Source: JAJFJD01 sp965228425
Lineage (GTDB): Bacteria > Pseudomonadota > Alphaproteobacteria > UBA8366
Length of the DNA: 64,000 nt
Assembly (NCBI GenBank): GCA_965228425.1
Contig: OZ245815.1
Location: 3,906,001-3,970,000, forward strand
Reading direction: 5' to 3'
This document shows positions 52,306-60,475 of this stretch, piece by piece. A program made the translations under genes and the position numbers. Position 1 is the first letter of the stretch. Each line of letters opens with the position of its first letter. The notes under the pieces were generated by a model that saw only the letters and a list, made by a program, of their open reading frames with translations, did not search any database and was not told where the DNA came from.

Positions 52306-53157
52306 ATGTCGCAACAACGGGTCGATCAACCCCATCCCGACGGCGCGGTGGACGCCGCCCTCACCTTCATCGTGCCGCAAGATGAGAAGCCGGTCTTCGA
52401 AAGCTCGGCCTCCACCGGGACGGTCCCCAAGATTTACTTCGAGACGGAAGACCGCATCGTGCGGATCGAAGACGTGCGCGCCATGAAAACCCCGGCGACG
52501 TTCGAGAAAGAAGGCTTCGAACTGCTGACCATCGATACGGCGGTCGAGGACCTTAACGATGACGCGGCGATCGAGACGCAGTATTACCCGGAAATCCAAG
52601 ACATCTTGAAGAAGCGCTTCGGCGCCAGCCGGGTTGCCATCTTCGATGCCACCCGCCGCTCGGACGATGGTTCCGGCGCGGACAACCCGGATGGCAAACG
52701 CGGACCGGCCACCCGCGTCCACGTGGACTATACGCCCAAGAGCGGCCCGCAGCGGCTCAAGGACACTATCGGCGAGGAAGAAGGCGCGCGCGTCCTGGCG
52801 AGCGGCGCACGGGTCATTCAAGTCAATGTCTGGCGGCCGATCACCGGGCCGGTTCAGCGTACCCCGCTTGCGCTGGCGGACGCCTCATCGGTTACGAAGA
52901 AGGAACTCATCGCGACCGACCAGGTCTTTCCGGATCGTGTCGGGGAAATCTTCCAGCTCGCCTATGGCGCCGGCCAACGTTGGTACTACGCATCGGAAAT
53001 GCGCCGCGACGAAATCTTCCTGATCGCGGGATGGGATTCGGCGGACCCCACCGGGTCGCACTACGCGCCGCACGGCGCCTTCGAGCTACCGGAAACGGCA
53101 CCGGATGCCCCGCCGCGTGAAAGCATCGAAGTCCGCACCTTCGTCATCATCGAATAG
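52306..53157 (+). CDS. CmcJ/NvfI family oxidoreductase
   Basis: The 283-aa product fits the CmcJ/NvfI (AsaB-like) family, related to a component of cephamycin 7-alpha-methoxylation and to fungal secondary-metabolite enzymes. Visible family segments are VHVDYTPKSGPQRL, VIQVNVWRPITGPVQRTPLALADA (in part), RWYYASEMRRDEI and WDSADPTGSHYAPHGAFELP, ending RESIEVRTFVII. The His/Asp pattern suggests a non-haem iron site. It lies 126 bp after the aminotransferase and 29 bp before a GFA gene. Substrate is unknown. Confidence 0.75.
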   Translation: MSQQRVDQPHPDGAVDAALTFIVPQDEKPVFESSASTGTVPKIYFETEDRIVRIEDVRAMKTPATFEKEGFELLTIDTAVEDLNDDAAIETQYYPEIQDILKKRFGASRVAIFDATRRSDDGSGADNPDGKRGPATRVHVDYTPKSGPQRLKDTIGEEEGARVLASGARVIQVNVWRPITGPVQRTPLALADASSVTKKELIATDQVFPDRVGEIFQLAYGAGQRWYYASEMRRDEIFLIAGWDSADPTGSHYAPHGAFELPETAPDAPPRESIEVRTFVIIE

Positions 53158-53186
53158 CTGTTTAACGAAAAATCCGGGGGACCGCG

Positions 53187-53618
53187 ATGACCCTGCATAC
53201 CGGCGGCTGCCATTGCCGGAACATCAAAGTCGAATTCGAAACCGCCGTCGCCCCCAAGGATACGGAGCCGCGGGCCTGCCAATGCTCGTTCTGCCGCCAG
53301 CACCAATCTCGCTCGGTCTCCGATCCCAACGGCAGGCTGCGCATCACGGTCGACCGGAAGGAAGCGTTGAGCCGCTATCAGTTCGCGATGAAGACCATCG
53401 AATTCCTAGTCTGCCGCGAATGCGGGGTCTATGTCGCCGGCTTCATGCGCGATCCGTCCGACAGCGAGGCCTATGGTACGCTCATGGTAAGTGCCCTGGA
53501 CGACCGCAGCGGTTTCCCGGACCCGAATCCCAAGGAATATGACGACGAGCCGCGCGAGGCCCGGGCCGCGCGGCGGCGCAAGGTCTGGACACCCGCGGTC
53601 CTCGACATAAGGGGCTGA
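53187..53618 (+). CDS. GFA (CENP-V/Gfa) family zinc protein
   Basis: The 143-aa product has the zinc-binding pattern of the glutathione-dependent formaldehyde-activating (GFA) family: Cys8 and Cys10 in GGCHCRNIKVEFE, Cys31, Cys33 and Cys36 in CQCSFCRQH, and Cys76 and Cys79 in CRECGVYV. The family name is historical and many members are not formaldehyde enzymes. GGGGGACC precedes the start. It is 29 bp after the CmcJ-like gene and convergent with the SRPBCC gene. Confidence 0.85.
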   Translation: MTLHTGGCHCRNIKVEFETAVAPKDTEPRACQCSFCRQHQSRSVSDPNGRLRITVDRKEALSRYQFAMKTIEFLVCRECGVYVAGFMRDPSDSEAYGTLMVSALDDRSGFPDPNPKEYDDEPREARAARRRKVWTPAVLDIRG

Positions 53619-53622
53619 TCGG

Positions 53623-54117
53623 TCAAGCCTGCAATTCGGCCAAGAGCTCCGCCAGCAAGTCCATGCCGGATCCCCATCCCTTGTCCATCCCTGCCATCGC
53701 GGCGGCGAAACACGCAACCTCGGCATCGCTCGCCGCGTGCGGGACCCAGGTCAGCCGCAGCTTGGTCCGGTCGCCGTCCTGCTCGAACGTCACCGTCGTC
53801 AGCAGCACCCGCGGCCAATCCGGCATCATGGGGTTGGCAATGACGTTCCAGTCCGCATCGGAAACCGAATGCAGCCAGACCAATCGCTCCGGCGGCGTCA
53901 CCTCAGTAAACTCGACCCGCTGGTAGTTCGAGTTGCCGTCCCACTTCATTTCGCCAAGCCAGAGGCCGCCCGGTTTCACCTCCAGGCGGTGGACGATCGT
54001 CTCCACCCTCGGCCCGTACCAACGCGGCAGGAGCGCCGGGTCGGTCCAGGCCTTCCACACCAGTTCACGCGGCGCATCGAACTGCCGCTCCAGTACATAG
54101 GTCGGCAAGTCACTCAT
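53623..54117 (-). CDS. SRPBCC (AHSA1/START-like) domain protein
   Basis: The 164-aa protein is a single AHSA1-type START-like domain with a hydrophobic ligand cavity: RQFDAPRELVWKAWTDPALLPRWYGP, EVTPPERLVWLHS and the C-terminal MDKGWGSGMDLLAELLAEL helix. It overlaps the upstream ArsR-type regulator by 8 nt and is the second gene of that two-gene operon. Such pairs are common; the physiological ligand is not known. Confidence 0.88.
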   Translation of the reverse strand: MSDLPTYVLERQFDAPRELVWKAWTDPALLPRWYGPRVETIVHRLEVKPGGLWLGEMKWDGNSNYQRVEFTEVTPPERLVWLHSVSDADWNVIANPMMPDWPRVLLTTVTFEQDGDRTKLRLTWVPHAASDAEVACFAAAMAGMDKGWGSGMDLLAELLAELQA

Positions 54118-54481
54118 TTCCGGTCCCCTTCGCCTCGGCTTTTTTCATCTCTTCCAAAAGGCCGTCGAGTTGATCGAAACTCGACGACCAGAATTCCTCG
54201 AACTCTTCCAGCCACCGCACGGCCGCGGCCATCGGCTCGGCATTCAGCCGCGCCGGTCGTCGTTGTTGGTCGACATCGCGCTCGATCAGGCCCGCCCGTT
54301 CCAGCACCTTCAGATGTTTCGACACCGCCGGTTGGCTCATCTCGAACGGGGCGGCAATCTCGTTCACCGACGCCTCGCCGGACGACAACCGAGAGAGAAT
54401 CGCCCGCCGTGTGGGATCTGCGAGGGCCGAAAAGACCACGTCGAGGTTCCGAGGCTGCGTGCCGATACCGATCTTTTCCAT
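54110..54481 (-). CDS. ArsR family transcriptional regulator
   Basis: The 123-aa winged-helix protein has the ArsR core NLDVVFSALADPTRRAILSRLSSGEASVNEIA (in part) and the recognition helix MSQPAVSKHLKVLERAGLI. It lacks the metal-binding cysteine pair (ELCVCDL) of arsenic sensors, so it likely responds to another signal. The ATG at 54481 lies within a palindrome, and the gene overlaps the SRPBCC gene by 8 nt. Autoregulation of the pair is expected. Confidence 0.9.
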   Translation of the reverse strand: MEKIGIGTQPRNLDVVFSALADPTRRAILSRLSSGEASVNEIAAPFEMSQPAVSKHLKVLERAGLIERDVDQQRRPARLNAEPMAAAVRWLEEFEEFWSSSFDQLDGLLEEMKKAEAKGTGNE

Positions 54482-54495
54482 AACCGATTGGTTAT
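54480..54495. promoter_or_regulatory. Palindromic operator over the ArsR gene start
   Basis: ATAACC (54480-54485) and GGTTAT (54490-54495) form a perfect 6-bp inverted repeat around GATT, overlapping the start codon region of the ArsR gene and followed by an A/T-rich stretch with a second AACCGAT. ArsR-SRPBCC operons commonly have such a TAACC-N4-GGTTA element, so this is the probable self-operator. Confidence 0.55.
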
Positions 54496-54637
54496 ATAAA
54501 TAAACCGATGAAGTCAATCCATATCTGTATGCCGTCAGACTCAAAAGGCGGGCACGACAATAGCCCTCCCCAAGCAGGAAGGCGCCGTTCAATTCGATCG
54601 TGTAAGGACGCGTCCTAAGACGGCGGCGAAGCCTTGG

Positions 54638-54811
54638 CTAACCGTTTCGCCAGGCCCGGCTCGACTTGCACGTCTTGCAAATACGGTCACCCGCCCATTC
54701 GCTCGTGAAGCGGGTAGCACACATCAGACACTTGCGCTCTTTGGCCTCGTAAACCCGGCGAGGCTTCTTATTTGCGCTGCGATCTTCGACTTCTACATAT
54801 ACGTCACTCAT
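54638..54811 (-). CDS. Small CxxC-CxxC protein, 57 aa
   Basis: The frame from the ATG at 54811 encodes 57 residues with two CxxC pairs, Cys28/Cys31 in RKCLMC and Cys45/Cys48 in RICKTC, and a basic Lys/Arg-rich surface. It looks like a compact zinc ribbon that could bind nucleic acid. A longer open frame upstream has no support. It sits between the ArsR gene and guaA on the minus strand. No family is recognised. Confidence 0.65.
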   Translation of the reverse strand: MSDVYVEVEDRSANKKPRRVYEAKERKCLMCATRFTSEWAGDRICKTCKSSRAWRNG

Positions 54812-54946
54812 AGGCCCTGGTTTTACCTTGTGTTTTGGGCTTTTCCATGGCGCAGGAGAGGTAATACATGGGCGCGCCCACACGCGCTTCCTCTACTCGC
54901 CGGCTAACCGGAATAAATTCTAACGTCTCTCCCCGACCGCTCGACT

Positions 54947-56500
54947 TTATTCCCATTCTATCGTGCCGGGCGGTTTTGACGTTACATCATACGTCACCCG
55001 GTTGATTCCTGGCACTTCATTTATAATGCGTGTTGCCGTTCGTGCCAAAAAATCATGCTCGAACGGAAAAGAATCCGCGGTCATACCGTCCGTCGAAGTG
55101 ACCGCGCGAAGGGCGCACGCATAGTCGTAGCTCCGAAGATCCCCCATCACGCCGACCGTCCGAACCGGCAAAAGCACCGCAAATGCCTGCCAAATTTCGT
55201 CGTACAGTCCCGCCCTTCTGATCTCGTCGAGATAGATATGGTCCGCCTTCCGGAGGATTTCCAGTTTCTCCGGCGTGATGTCCTGTCCCGGTATCCGAAT
55301 CGCCAGTCCCGGCCCTGGAAACGGGTGCCGGCCGACCATGTCGTCGGGCAAGCCTAACTCGTTGCCAAGCGCCCGAACCTCGTCTTTGAAGAGTTCGCGG
55401 AGCGGTTCCACGAGGCTCATATTCATGCGTTCCGGCAGGCCGCCGACGTTATGGTGCGACTTGATCGTGACGCTCGGGCCGCCGTCAAACGAAACGGATT
55501 CAATGACATCCGGGTAGAGTGTGCCTTGCGCCAGGAAGTCCGCGCCGCCGATCTTTTGCGCTTCCTCTTCGAACACGTCGATGAACAAGCCACCGATGAT
55601 CTTGCGTTTCGTTTCCGGATCGGTCTCGCCTGCGAGCTTACCGAGGAACAGATCCACGGCATCGCGATGGACCAGCGTGATGTTGAACCGGTCGCGGAAC
55701 AACGCGACCACCTGCTCCGCTTCGTTCAGCCGCAGCAGTCCGTGATCGACGAAAATGCAGGTCAGCTGATCGCCGATGGCTTCGTGAAGCAGGACCGCCG
55801 CGACCGAGGAATCGACCCCGCCCGACAGGCCGCAGATCACACGCCCGTCGCCGACCTGATCCTTGATCTTGGCGATCGCCTGATCGCGGAACGCCGCCAT
55901 CGTCCAATCACCGCGGCAATTTGCCACATGATGCGTGAAGTTCCGCAACAGCTTCGCACCGTCCAGCGTGTGCACCACTTCGGGATGGAACTGCACGCCG
56001 TAACATCGGCGCTCGTCGTTCGCGATGGCCGCGAAGGGCGCGCCCTTGCTGACCGCCACCGTCCGGAACCCGTCGGGCAAAGCCGTCACCCGGTCGCCAT
56101 GGCTCATCCAGACCTGCTGCTTCGATCCGATCGACCAGAGACCGTCGAATAGAACGCAATCGTCGGTGACCTCCAGTTCGGCCCGCCCGAATTCGCGATG
56201 GTCCGAGCTCTCCACCGATCCGCCGAGCTGCGCGCACATCGCCTGCTCGCCATAGCAGATGCCCAGGATCGGCACGCCCATATCGAACACGGCCTGCGGC
56301 GCCAAGGGCGCTTCGCTCGCCATCACGCTGGACGGACCGCCGGACAGAATGATCGCCTTCGGCCCGTATGCCTCGAGCTTACCGGAATTCAAATTGTTGA
56401 AGGGGTGGATTTCGCAGTAGACGCCGCTTTCCCGGACTCGTCGCGCGATAAGCTGCGTGACTTGGCTACCGAAGTCGATAATCAGGATGCGGTCGGTCAT
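54947..56500 (-). CDS. guaA: GMP synthase (glutamine-hydrolysing)
   Basis: GuaA aminates XMP to GMP. The 517-aa product has a class I glutamine amidotransferase domain with the nucleophile Cys82 in GICYGEQ, the ATP pyrophosphatase PP-loop LSGGVDSSV near residue 230, and the C-terminal dimerisation domain ending SKPPGTIEWE. Length and motif order are normal. It lies 83 bp downstream of the enolase-superfamily gene on the same strand. Confidence 0.97.
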   Translation of the reverse strand: MTDRILIIDFGSQVTQLIARRVRESGVYCEIHPFNNLNSGKLEAYGPKAIILSGGPSSVMASEAPLAPQAVFDMGVPILGICYGEQAMCAQLGGSVESSDHREFGRAELEVTDDCVLFDGLWSIGSKQQVWMSHGDRVTALPDGFRTVAVSKGAPFAAIANDERRCYGVQFHPEVVHTLDGAKLLRNFTHHVANCRGDWTMAAFRDQAIAKIKDQVGDGRVICGLSGGVDSSVAAVLLHEAIGDQLTCIFVDHGLLRLNEAEQVVALFRDRFNITLVHRDAVDLFLGKLAGETDPETKRKIIGGLFIDVFEEEAQKIGGADFLAQGTLYPDVIESVSFDGGPSVTIKSHHNVGGLPERMNMSLVEPLRELFKDEVRALGNELGLPDDMVGRHPFPGPGLAIRIPGQDITPEKLEILRKADHIYLDEIRRAGLYDEIWQAFAVLLPVRTVGVMGDLRSYDYACALRAVTSTDGMTADSFPFEHDFLARTATRIINEVPGINRVTYDVTSKPPGTIEWE

Positions 56501-56583
56501 GCGGCCTGCGTCTGGCGGGAAAGGAGGCGGACCATAACCGGATTCCCGGTGGCGGACAAGAGAGTGGTCGGCAGAACATCCCT

Positions 56584-57720
56584 TTAAACGATACGCGTAC
56601 CGTATTTCTCAACCGTGCGCTCGGACAACGTCAGTCCAAGGCCGGGCGCGTCATTCAGAGTCAGCCATCCGTCGGCGATCCTCGGTGGGTTTTCAAAGAG
56701 TTCCGCTTGCAGCGGGTCACGCTCCGGGTCGGTGAAAGCTTCCACGAAACATCCGGCCGGCGTGGACGCAACCAACTGCGCGTGGATGAAACAATCGTGG
56801 TGCGGCGTCACCTGTACGTGATTGAGATCGCAGAGCGCCGCCATCTTCCGTCCCTCGGTGAAACCACCGAACATGGTGACGTCGAATTGCAGGATTTGGA
56901 TCGCCTGTTCCTCCAACAGCGCCCGGCAGCCGTAGCTGGTCAACTCGCTCTCCCCCGCCGACAAAGGGATCGACGTGCGCTGCGACAACAGTTTCAGCTC
57001 GCGCCGGTCGTCGGCCCAGCGAACCGGTTCCTCCAGCCAAAGCGGCCGCAGCGGCTCCAGCAACCGCGCACCCTCGGTCGCCGTTTCCAGGTCCCAGGCG
57101 CGGTTGACGTCGACCATCATCTCCTTGTCGTCGCCGATGACGTCGCGCACGACGGCGAGCCGCTCCATATCCTCGGCCAGGCTCATGCCGCCGACCTTGG
57201 CCTTGAAGCCTTTATGACCTTGTGCCTTCAGCGCTTCCATCTCGTCGCGTAGTTCGGCCAAATCCTTACCGTCGCGGTAATAGGCGCAGGTGACGTAGCA
57301 TGGCACCTTGTCGCGGAACCCACCCAGGATTTGATAGAGCGGGAGGTTTGCCGTCTTGCCCATGATGTCCCAACAGGCGACGTCGACCGCCGCGGAGATG
57401 CGGACCAGTGCTTCCCGGCCCCAGCCCTTCTCATGCGCCAGGCGCTGCGAGGTCAGCGAAAAAATGTCCCGATAGATGCGTTCGGGCTGCAGCGGGTTCG
57501 CGCCGATGATGCGGTCGCCGATGCCGCCGCGGAAGCAATCCAGAATCGGCTCCGCGCTGGTATAGCTGGTCGCCAACCCGAACCCCTCGATCCCATCGTC
57601 GGTGCGCAGGCGCACGAGGACCTCGTTCGCCGTGGGCACGATGAAGTTGCTGACCCAATGCGGCCGGTCGTCCACCGGACCACGCAGGATGTAGACGGAA
57701 AGGTCGGTGATTTTGGTCAT
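56584..57720 (-). CDS. Mandelate racemase/muconate lactonizing enzyme family protein
   Basis: The 378-aa enolase-superfamily enzyme has an N-terminal capping domain and a barrel with KAK (residues 173-175) on the second strand, metal ligands Asp204 (VDVNRAWD), Glu230 (WLEEP) and Glu257 (SAGESE), and His307/His308 in VTPHHD at the far side. The K-x-K and His arrangement fits the mandelate-racemase/sugar-acid dehydratase type. The ATG at 57720 is preferred to a longer frame upstream. It is divergent from the PEP-mutase/Hyu operon, with a 163-bp gap. Confidence 0.87.
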   Translation of the reverse strand: MTKITDLSVYILRGPVDDRPHWVSNFIVPTANEVLVRLRTDDGIEGFGLATSYTSAEPILDCFRGGIGDRIIGANPLQPERIYRDIFSLTSQRLAHEKGWGREALVRISAAVDVACWDIMGKTANLPLYQILGGFRDKVPCYVTCAYYRDGKDLAELRDEMEALKAQGHKGFKAKVGGMSLAEDMERLAVVRDVIGDDKEMMVDVNRAWDLETATEGARLLEPLRPLWLEEPVRWADDRRELKLLSQRTSIPLSAGESELTSYGCRALLEEQAIQILQFDVTMFGGFTEGRKMAALCDLNHVQVTPHHDCFIHAQLVASTPAGCFVEAFTDPERDPLQAELFENPPRIADGWLTLNDAPGLGLTLSERTVEKYGTRIV

Positions 57721-57883
57721 GGCTGTCTCGAAACTTGGTTGCGTGCTCGTATTCGGCGGCGAATAGACCACGCGAACGGGCGGCGGGCAATCGGCGACGC
57801 CCGCGCCCCAACTTTCGAGGCATCGCCGATTGTAATACCATTCCCGGGCGGCAATGGGCCGCCGGAATACGTGGGAGACGGCG

Positions 57884-58750
57884 ATGAAAGCGACCAAAAA
57901 ACTGCGCGAACTGTTGGCCGGCGACAGCATCGTCCTGGCGGGCGGCGCGCATGACGCATTCAGCGCGCGGCTTGTCGAACAGGCTGGGTTCAAGATGGGC
58001 GTGGTCACCGGCGCCGGTGTCGCCGCCTGCCGCGGGTATCCCGACGTGGGGCTCGTTTCGATGGAAGAAATGACCCGTAACGCGCGCTACATCGCCGACG
58101 CGGTCGACATTCCCGTAGTGATCGACGCGGACAACGGCTACGGAAACGCGCTCAACGTGGTGCGCACGGTCCAGGAATTCGAGAACGCGGGCGTCGCCGG
58201 TATCCATATCGAGGACCAGACCTGGCCCAAGCGCTGCGGTCACATGTTCGGCAAATCGGTGATCCCCAAGGAAGAAATGGCGCAGAAAATCCGGGCCGCC
58301 CTGGACGCACGCCAAGACCCGGACTTCGTCATCATCGCGCGCTGCGACGCGCTGCTGCCGAACGGCCTGGACGATGTGCTGGCGCGCGGCGAAGCCTACA
58401 TCGAGGCGGGCGCCGACATGCTGTTCTGCGAGGTGCGGGATTCGATGGAAGAGATCGAGACCATCGCCAAGACCTTCCGCGGCCGCGTGCCGTTGCACTG
58501 GAACCACAGCCCAAGTCCGATGGTCCCGCGCCTCTCGGCCAAGGAAGTCGAGGCCCTCGGATTCAAGACCTGTTGTTTCTACGTCCAGGCGCTGATGGCC
58601 GGAGTCAAGACGATGCAACGGGTGCTCGCCCATATTCATGCCAACGGCACGTCGGCGGGCCTGGAAGACGACATGATCGAGTTCGACGAGCTGTGGGACC
58701 TGTTGGGTATCGCCGACGTCCGGGAGATGGAAAAGAAGTATGCGGTTTGA
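57884..58750 (+). CDS. Isocitrate lyase/PEP mutase superfamily protein
   Basis: The 288-aa barrel enzyme has the superfamily motifs VIDADNGYGNALNVVRTV (DADNGYG at 81-87), the divalent-metal Glu/Asp cluster in HIEDQTWPKRCGH (109-120) and the second half LHWNHSPSPMVPRLS. The KKCGH loop of isocitrate lyase is KRCGH here. It is likely a 2-methylisocitrate-lyase-like or phosphonate-mutase-like enzyme, substrate unknown. GGGAGA precedes the ATG at 57884. It overlaps hyuB by 11 nt and heads a three-gene operon. Confidence 0.85.
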   Translation: MKATKKLRELLAGDSIVLAGGAHDAFSARLVEQAGFKMGVVTGAGVAACRGYPDVGLVSMEEMTRNARYIADAVDIPVVIDADNGYGNALNVVRTVQEFENAGVAGIHIEDQTWPKRCGHMFGKSVIPKEEMAQKIRAALDARQDPDFVIIARCDALLPNGLDDVLARGEAYIEAGADMLFCEVRDSMEEIETIAKTFRGRVPLHWNHSPSPMVPRLSAKEVEALGFKTCCFYVQALMAGVKTMQRVLAHIHANGTSAGLEDDMIEFDELWDLLGIADVREMEKKYAV

Positions 58751-60461
58751 CCCGGTCCGCCTTGAGCTGATCAAGAACGCGATCGGGTCCGTCGTCGACG
58801 AGATGACGTTGACCGTCGTGCGCATCGCCTACTCGTCGATCATGCGCGACACCATGGATCTTTCCAGCGCCTTCTGCGACCGCGACGGACGGATGATCGC
58901 GCAGGGGCTGAGCTTGCCGCTGCATCTCGGCTCCATCCCGGACGCGATGGATTGCGTGCTGGAGCGCTGGGGCGGCGACATGGCCCCCGGCGACGTGATC
59001 GTCCTCAACGACCCCTATCACGGCGGCATGCACCTGCCCGACATCTTCATGTTCAAGCCGGTCTTCATGGAAGACGACCTGTTCGGTTTCACCGTGCTGG
59101 TCGCGCACCACAACGACATGGGCGGGCGCGTGCCAGGGTCGAGCGCCGCGGACTCCACCGAAATATATCAGGAAGGCATCCGCATCCCGGTCGTGAAGCT
59201 GTACGAGAAGGGCGAGCCCAACAGCACGCTGTTCGATCTGCTGCAGCTCAATGTTCGACAGCCCGAGGTCATTCTCGGCGACGTGCACGCGCAGTACGCC
59301 GCCTGCCGCACCGGCGAGCGCGGCATGCTGGAACTGATCGAGCGCTACGGTGCCGACGAGTTGTACGACGCGTTCGACGCCCTGCTCGACTATAGCGAGC
59401 GCGGTGCGCGTGACATCATCGACGCCATTCCCGACGGGGTCTACCACTACACCGACCATCTCGACGACGACGGCATCAACTTCGGCACGCCCGTGCCCAT
59501 CGCGGTCGCCGTGCATGTCGACGGCGACGAACTGACCGTTGATTTCGACGGCAGCGCGGCCCAGGTCGACGGCGCGATCAATGCGACCCTGTCTTTCGCC
59601 AAGTCGGCGATTTATTTCGCGGTACGGTCGATCATGGTCTCGGACGTGCCCAACAACGCCGGCTTCTTCCGTCCGATCCACGCCAAGGCGGCGCTCGGCA
59701 CCATCATGAATCCGCAGCCACCCGGTGCCGTGGCCGCGCGGGGTGTTACCGGCTTCCGCATCATCGACGCGTTGGCCGGTGCCTTGGCGCAGGCCGTGCC
59801 CCACCTGGTGCGCGCACCCGGCGAAGGCGGCACGACCAGCTACAGCATCGCCGGTTACGACGCGGACGGAACCTACTCCCAATTCCGCGAGGCGGTGATG
59901 GGCGCGTGGGGCGCCGGACAGGAACGCGACGGCATCGACGGCGTCGCCAATCCGGCAGCCAACATCAGCAACGCGCCGATCGAGGTGATCGAGAACATGG
60001 CGCCGATCCGTGTGGAGCGGTACGAGTTGGTCCCGGACAGCGGCGGGCCGGGCCAGTGGCGCGGCGGGCTTGGCGTGCTGCGGCAGTTGAAGTATCTCGG
60101 CGCGGGCGCGCGGCTGCAGCTCCGCTCGGACCGGCGCGAGCATCCGCCCTTCGGGATCGCCGGCGGCGGCGCGGGACGCGCCTCGGACAACAATTTCTTC
60201 AACGGCGATGCCTGGGAGCGCTTACCGACGAAATTCGTCCACCCGATCCAACCGGACCAGATCATCTGCCACACGACGGCCGGCGGCGGCGGCTTCGGCG
60301 ATCCGTTCGATCGGCCGCCGGACCATGTCCTGAACGACGTGCGGGACGGCAAGGTCAGCATCCAGGCGGCAGCGCGCGACTACGGCGTCGCAATCACCGA
60401 GACGGACTTGACCGTCGACGCCGAAGCAACGGCGGCTCTGCGCCGCCGACCGGCTCCCTAG
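58740..60461 (+). CDS. Hydantoinase B/oxoprolinase family protein (HyuB)
   Basis: The 573-aa product is the HyuB-type subunit of ATP-dependent hydantoinase/oxoprolinase/acetone-carboxylase-like enzymes. Family segments are IAYSSIMRDTMDLSSAFCDRDG (in part), IVLNDPYHGGMHLPDI, VAHHNDMGGRVPGS, HAQYAACRTGE and the C-terminal GGGGFGDPF. It overlaps the preceding PEP-mutase-like gene by 11 nt and is followed after 14 bp by hyuA. In place of carboxylation, hydantoin-ring or lactam hydrolysis is the usual role; the substrate is not known. Confidence 0.87.
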   Translation: MRFDPVRLELIKNAIGSVVDEMTLTVVRIAYSSIMRDTMDLSSAFCDRDGRMIAQGLSLPLHLGSIPDAMDCVLERWGGDMAPGDVIVLNDPYHGGMHLPDIFMFKPVFMEDDLFGFTVLVAHHNDMGGRVPGSSAADSTEIYQEGIRIPVVKLYEKGEPNSTLFDLLQLNVRQPEVILGDVHAQYAACRTGERGMLELIERYGADELYDAFDALLDYSERGARDIIDAIPDGVYHYTDHLDDDGINFGTPVPIAVAVHVDGDELTVDFDGSAAQVDGAINATLSFAKSAIYFAVRSIMVSDVPNNAGFFRPIHAKAALGTIMNPQPPGAVAARGVTGFRIIDALAGALAQAVPHLVRAPGEGGTTSYSIAGYDADGTYSQFREAVMGAWGAGQERDGIDGVANPAANISNAPIEVIENMAPIRVERYELVPDSGGPGQWRGGLGVLRQLKYLGAGARLQLRSDRREHPPFGIAGGGAGRASDNNFFNGDAWERLPTKFVHPIQPDQIICHTTAGGGGFGDPFDRPPDHVLNDVRDGKVSIQAAARDYGVAITETDLTVDAEATAALRRRPAP

Positions 60462-60475
60462 GCCGGAGCCGCACC

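Noticed and set aside
59906..60475. Upstream extension of the HyuA frame
   Set aside because: It is the hyuB coding region read out of frame; the HyuA ATP-binding motif starts soon after the ATG at 60476.
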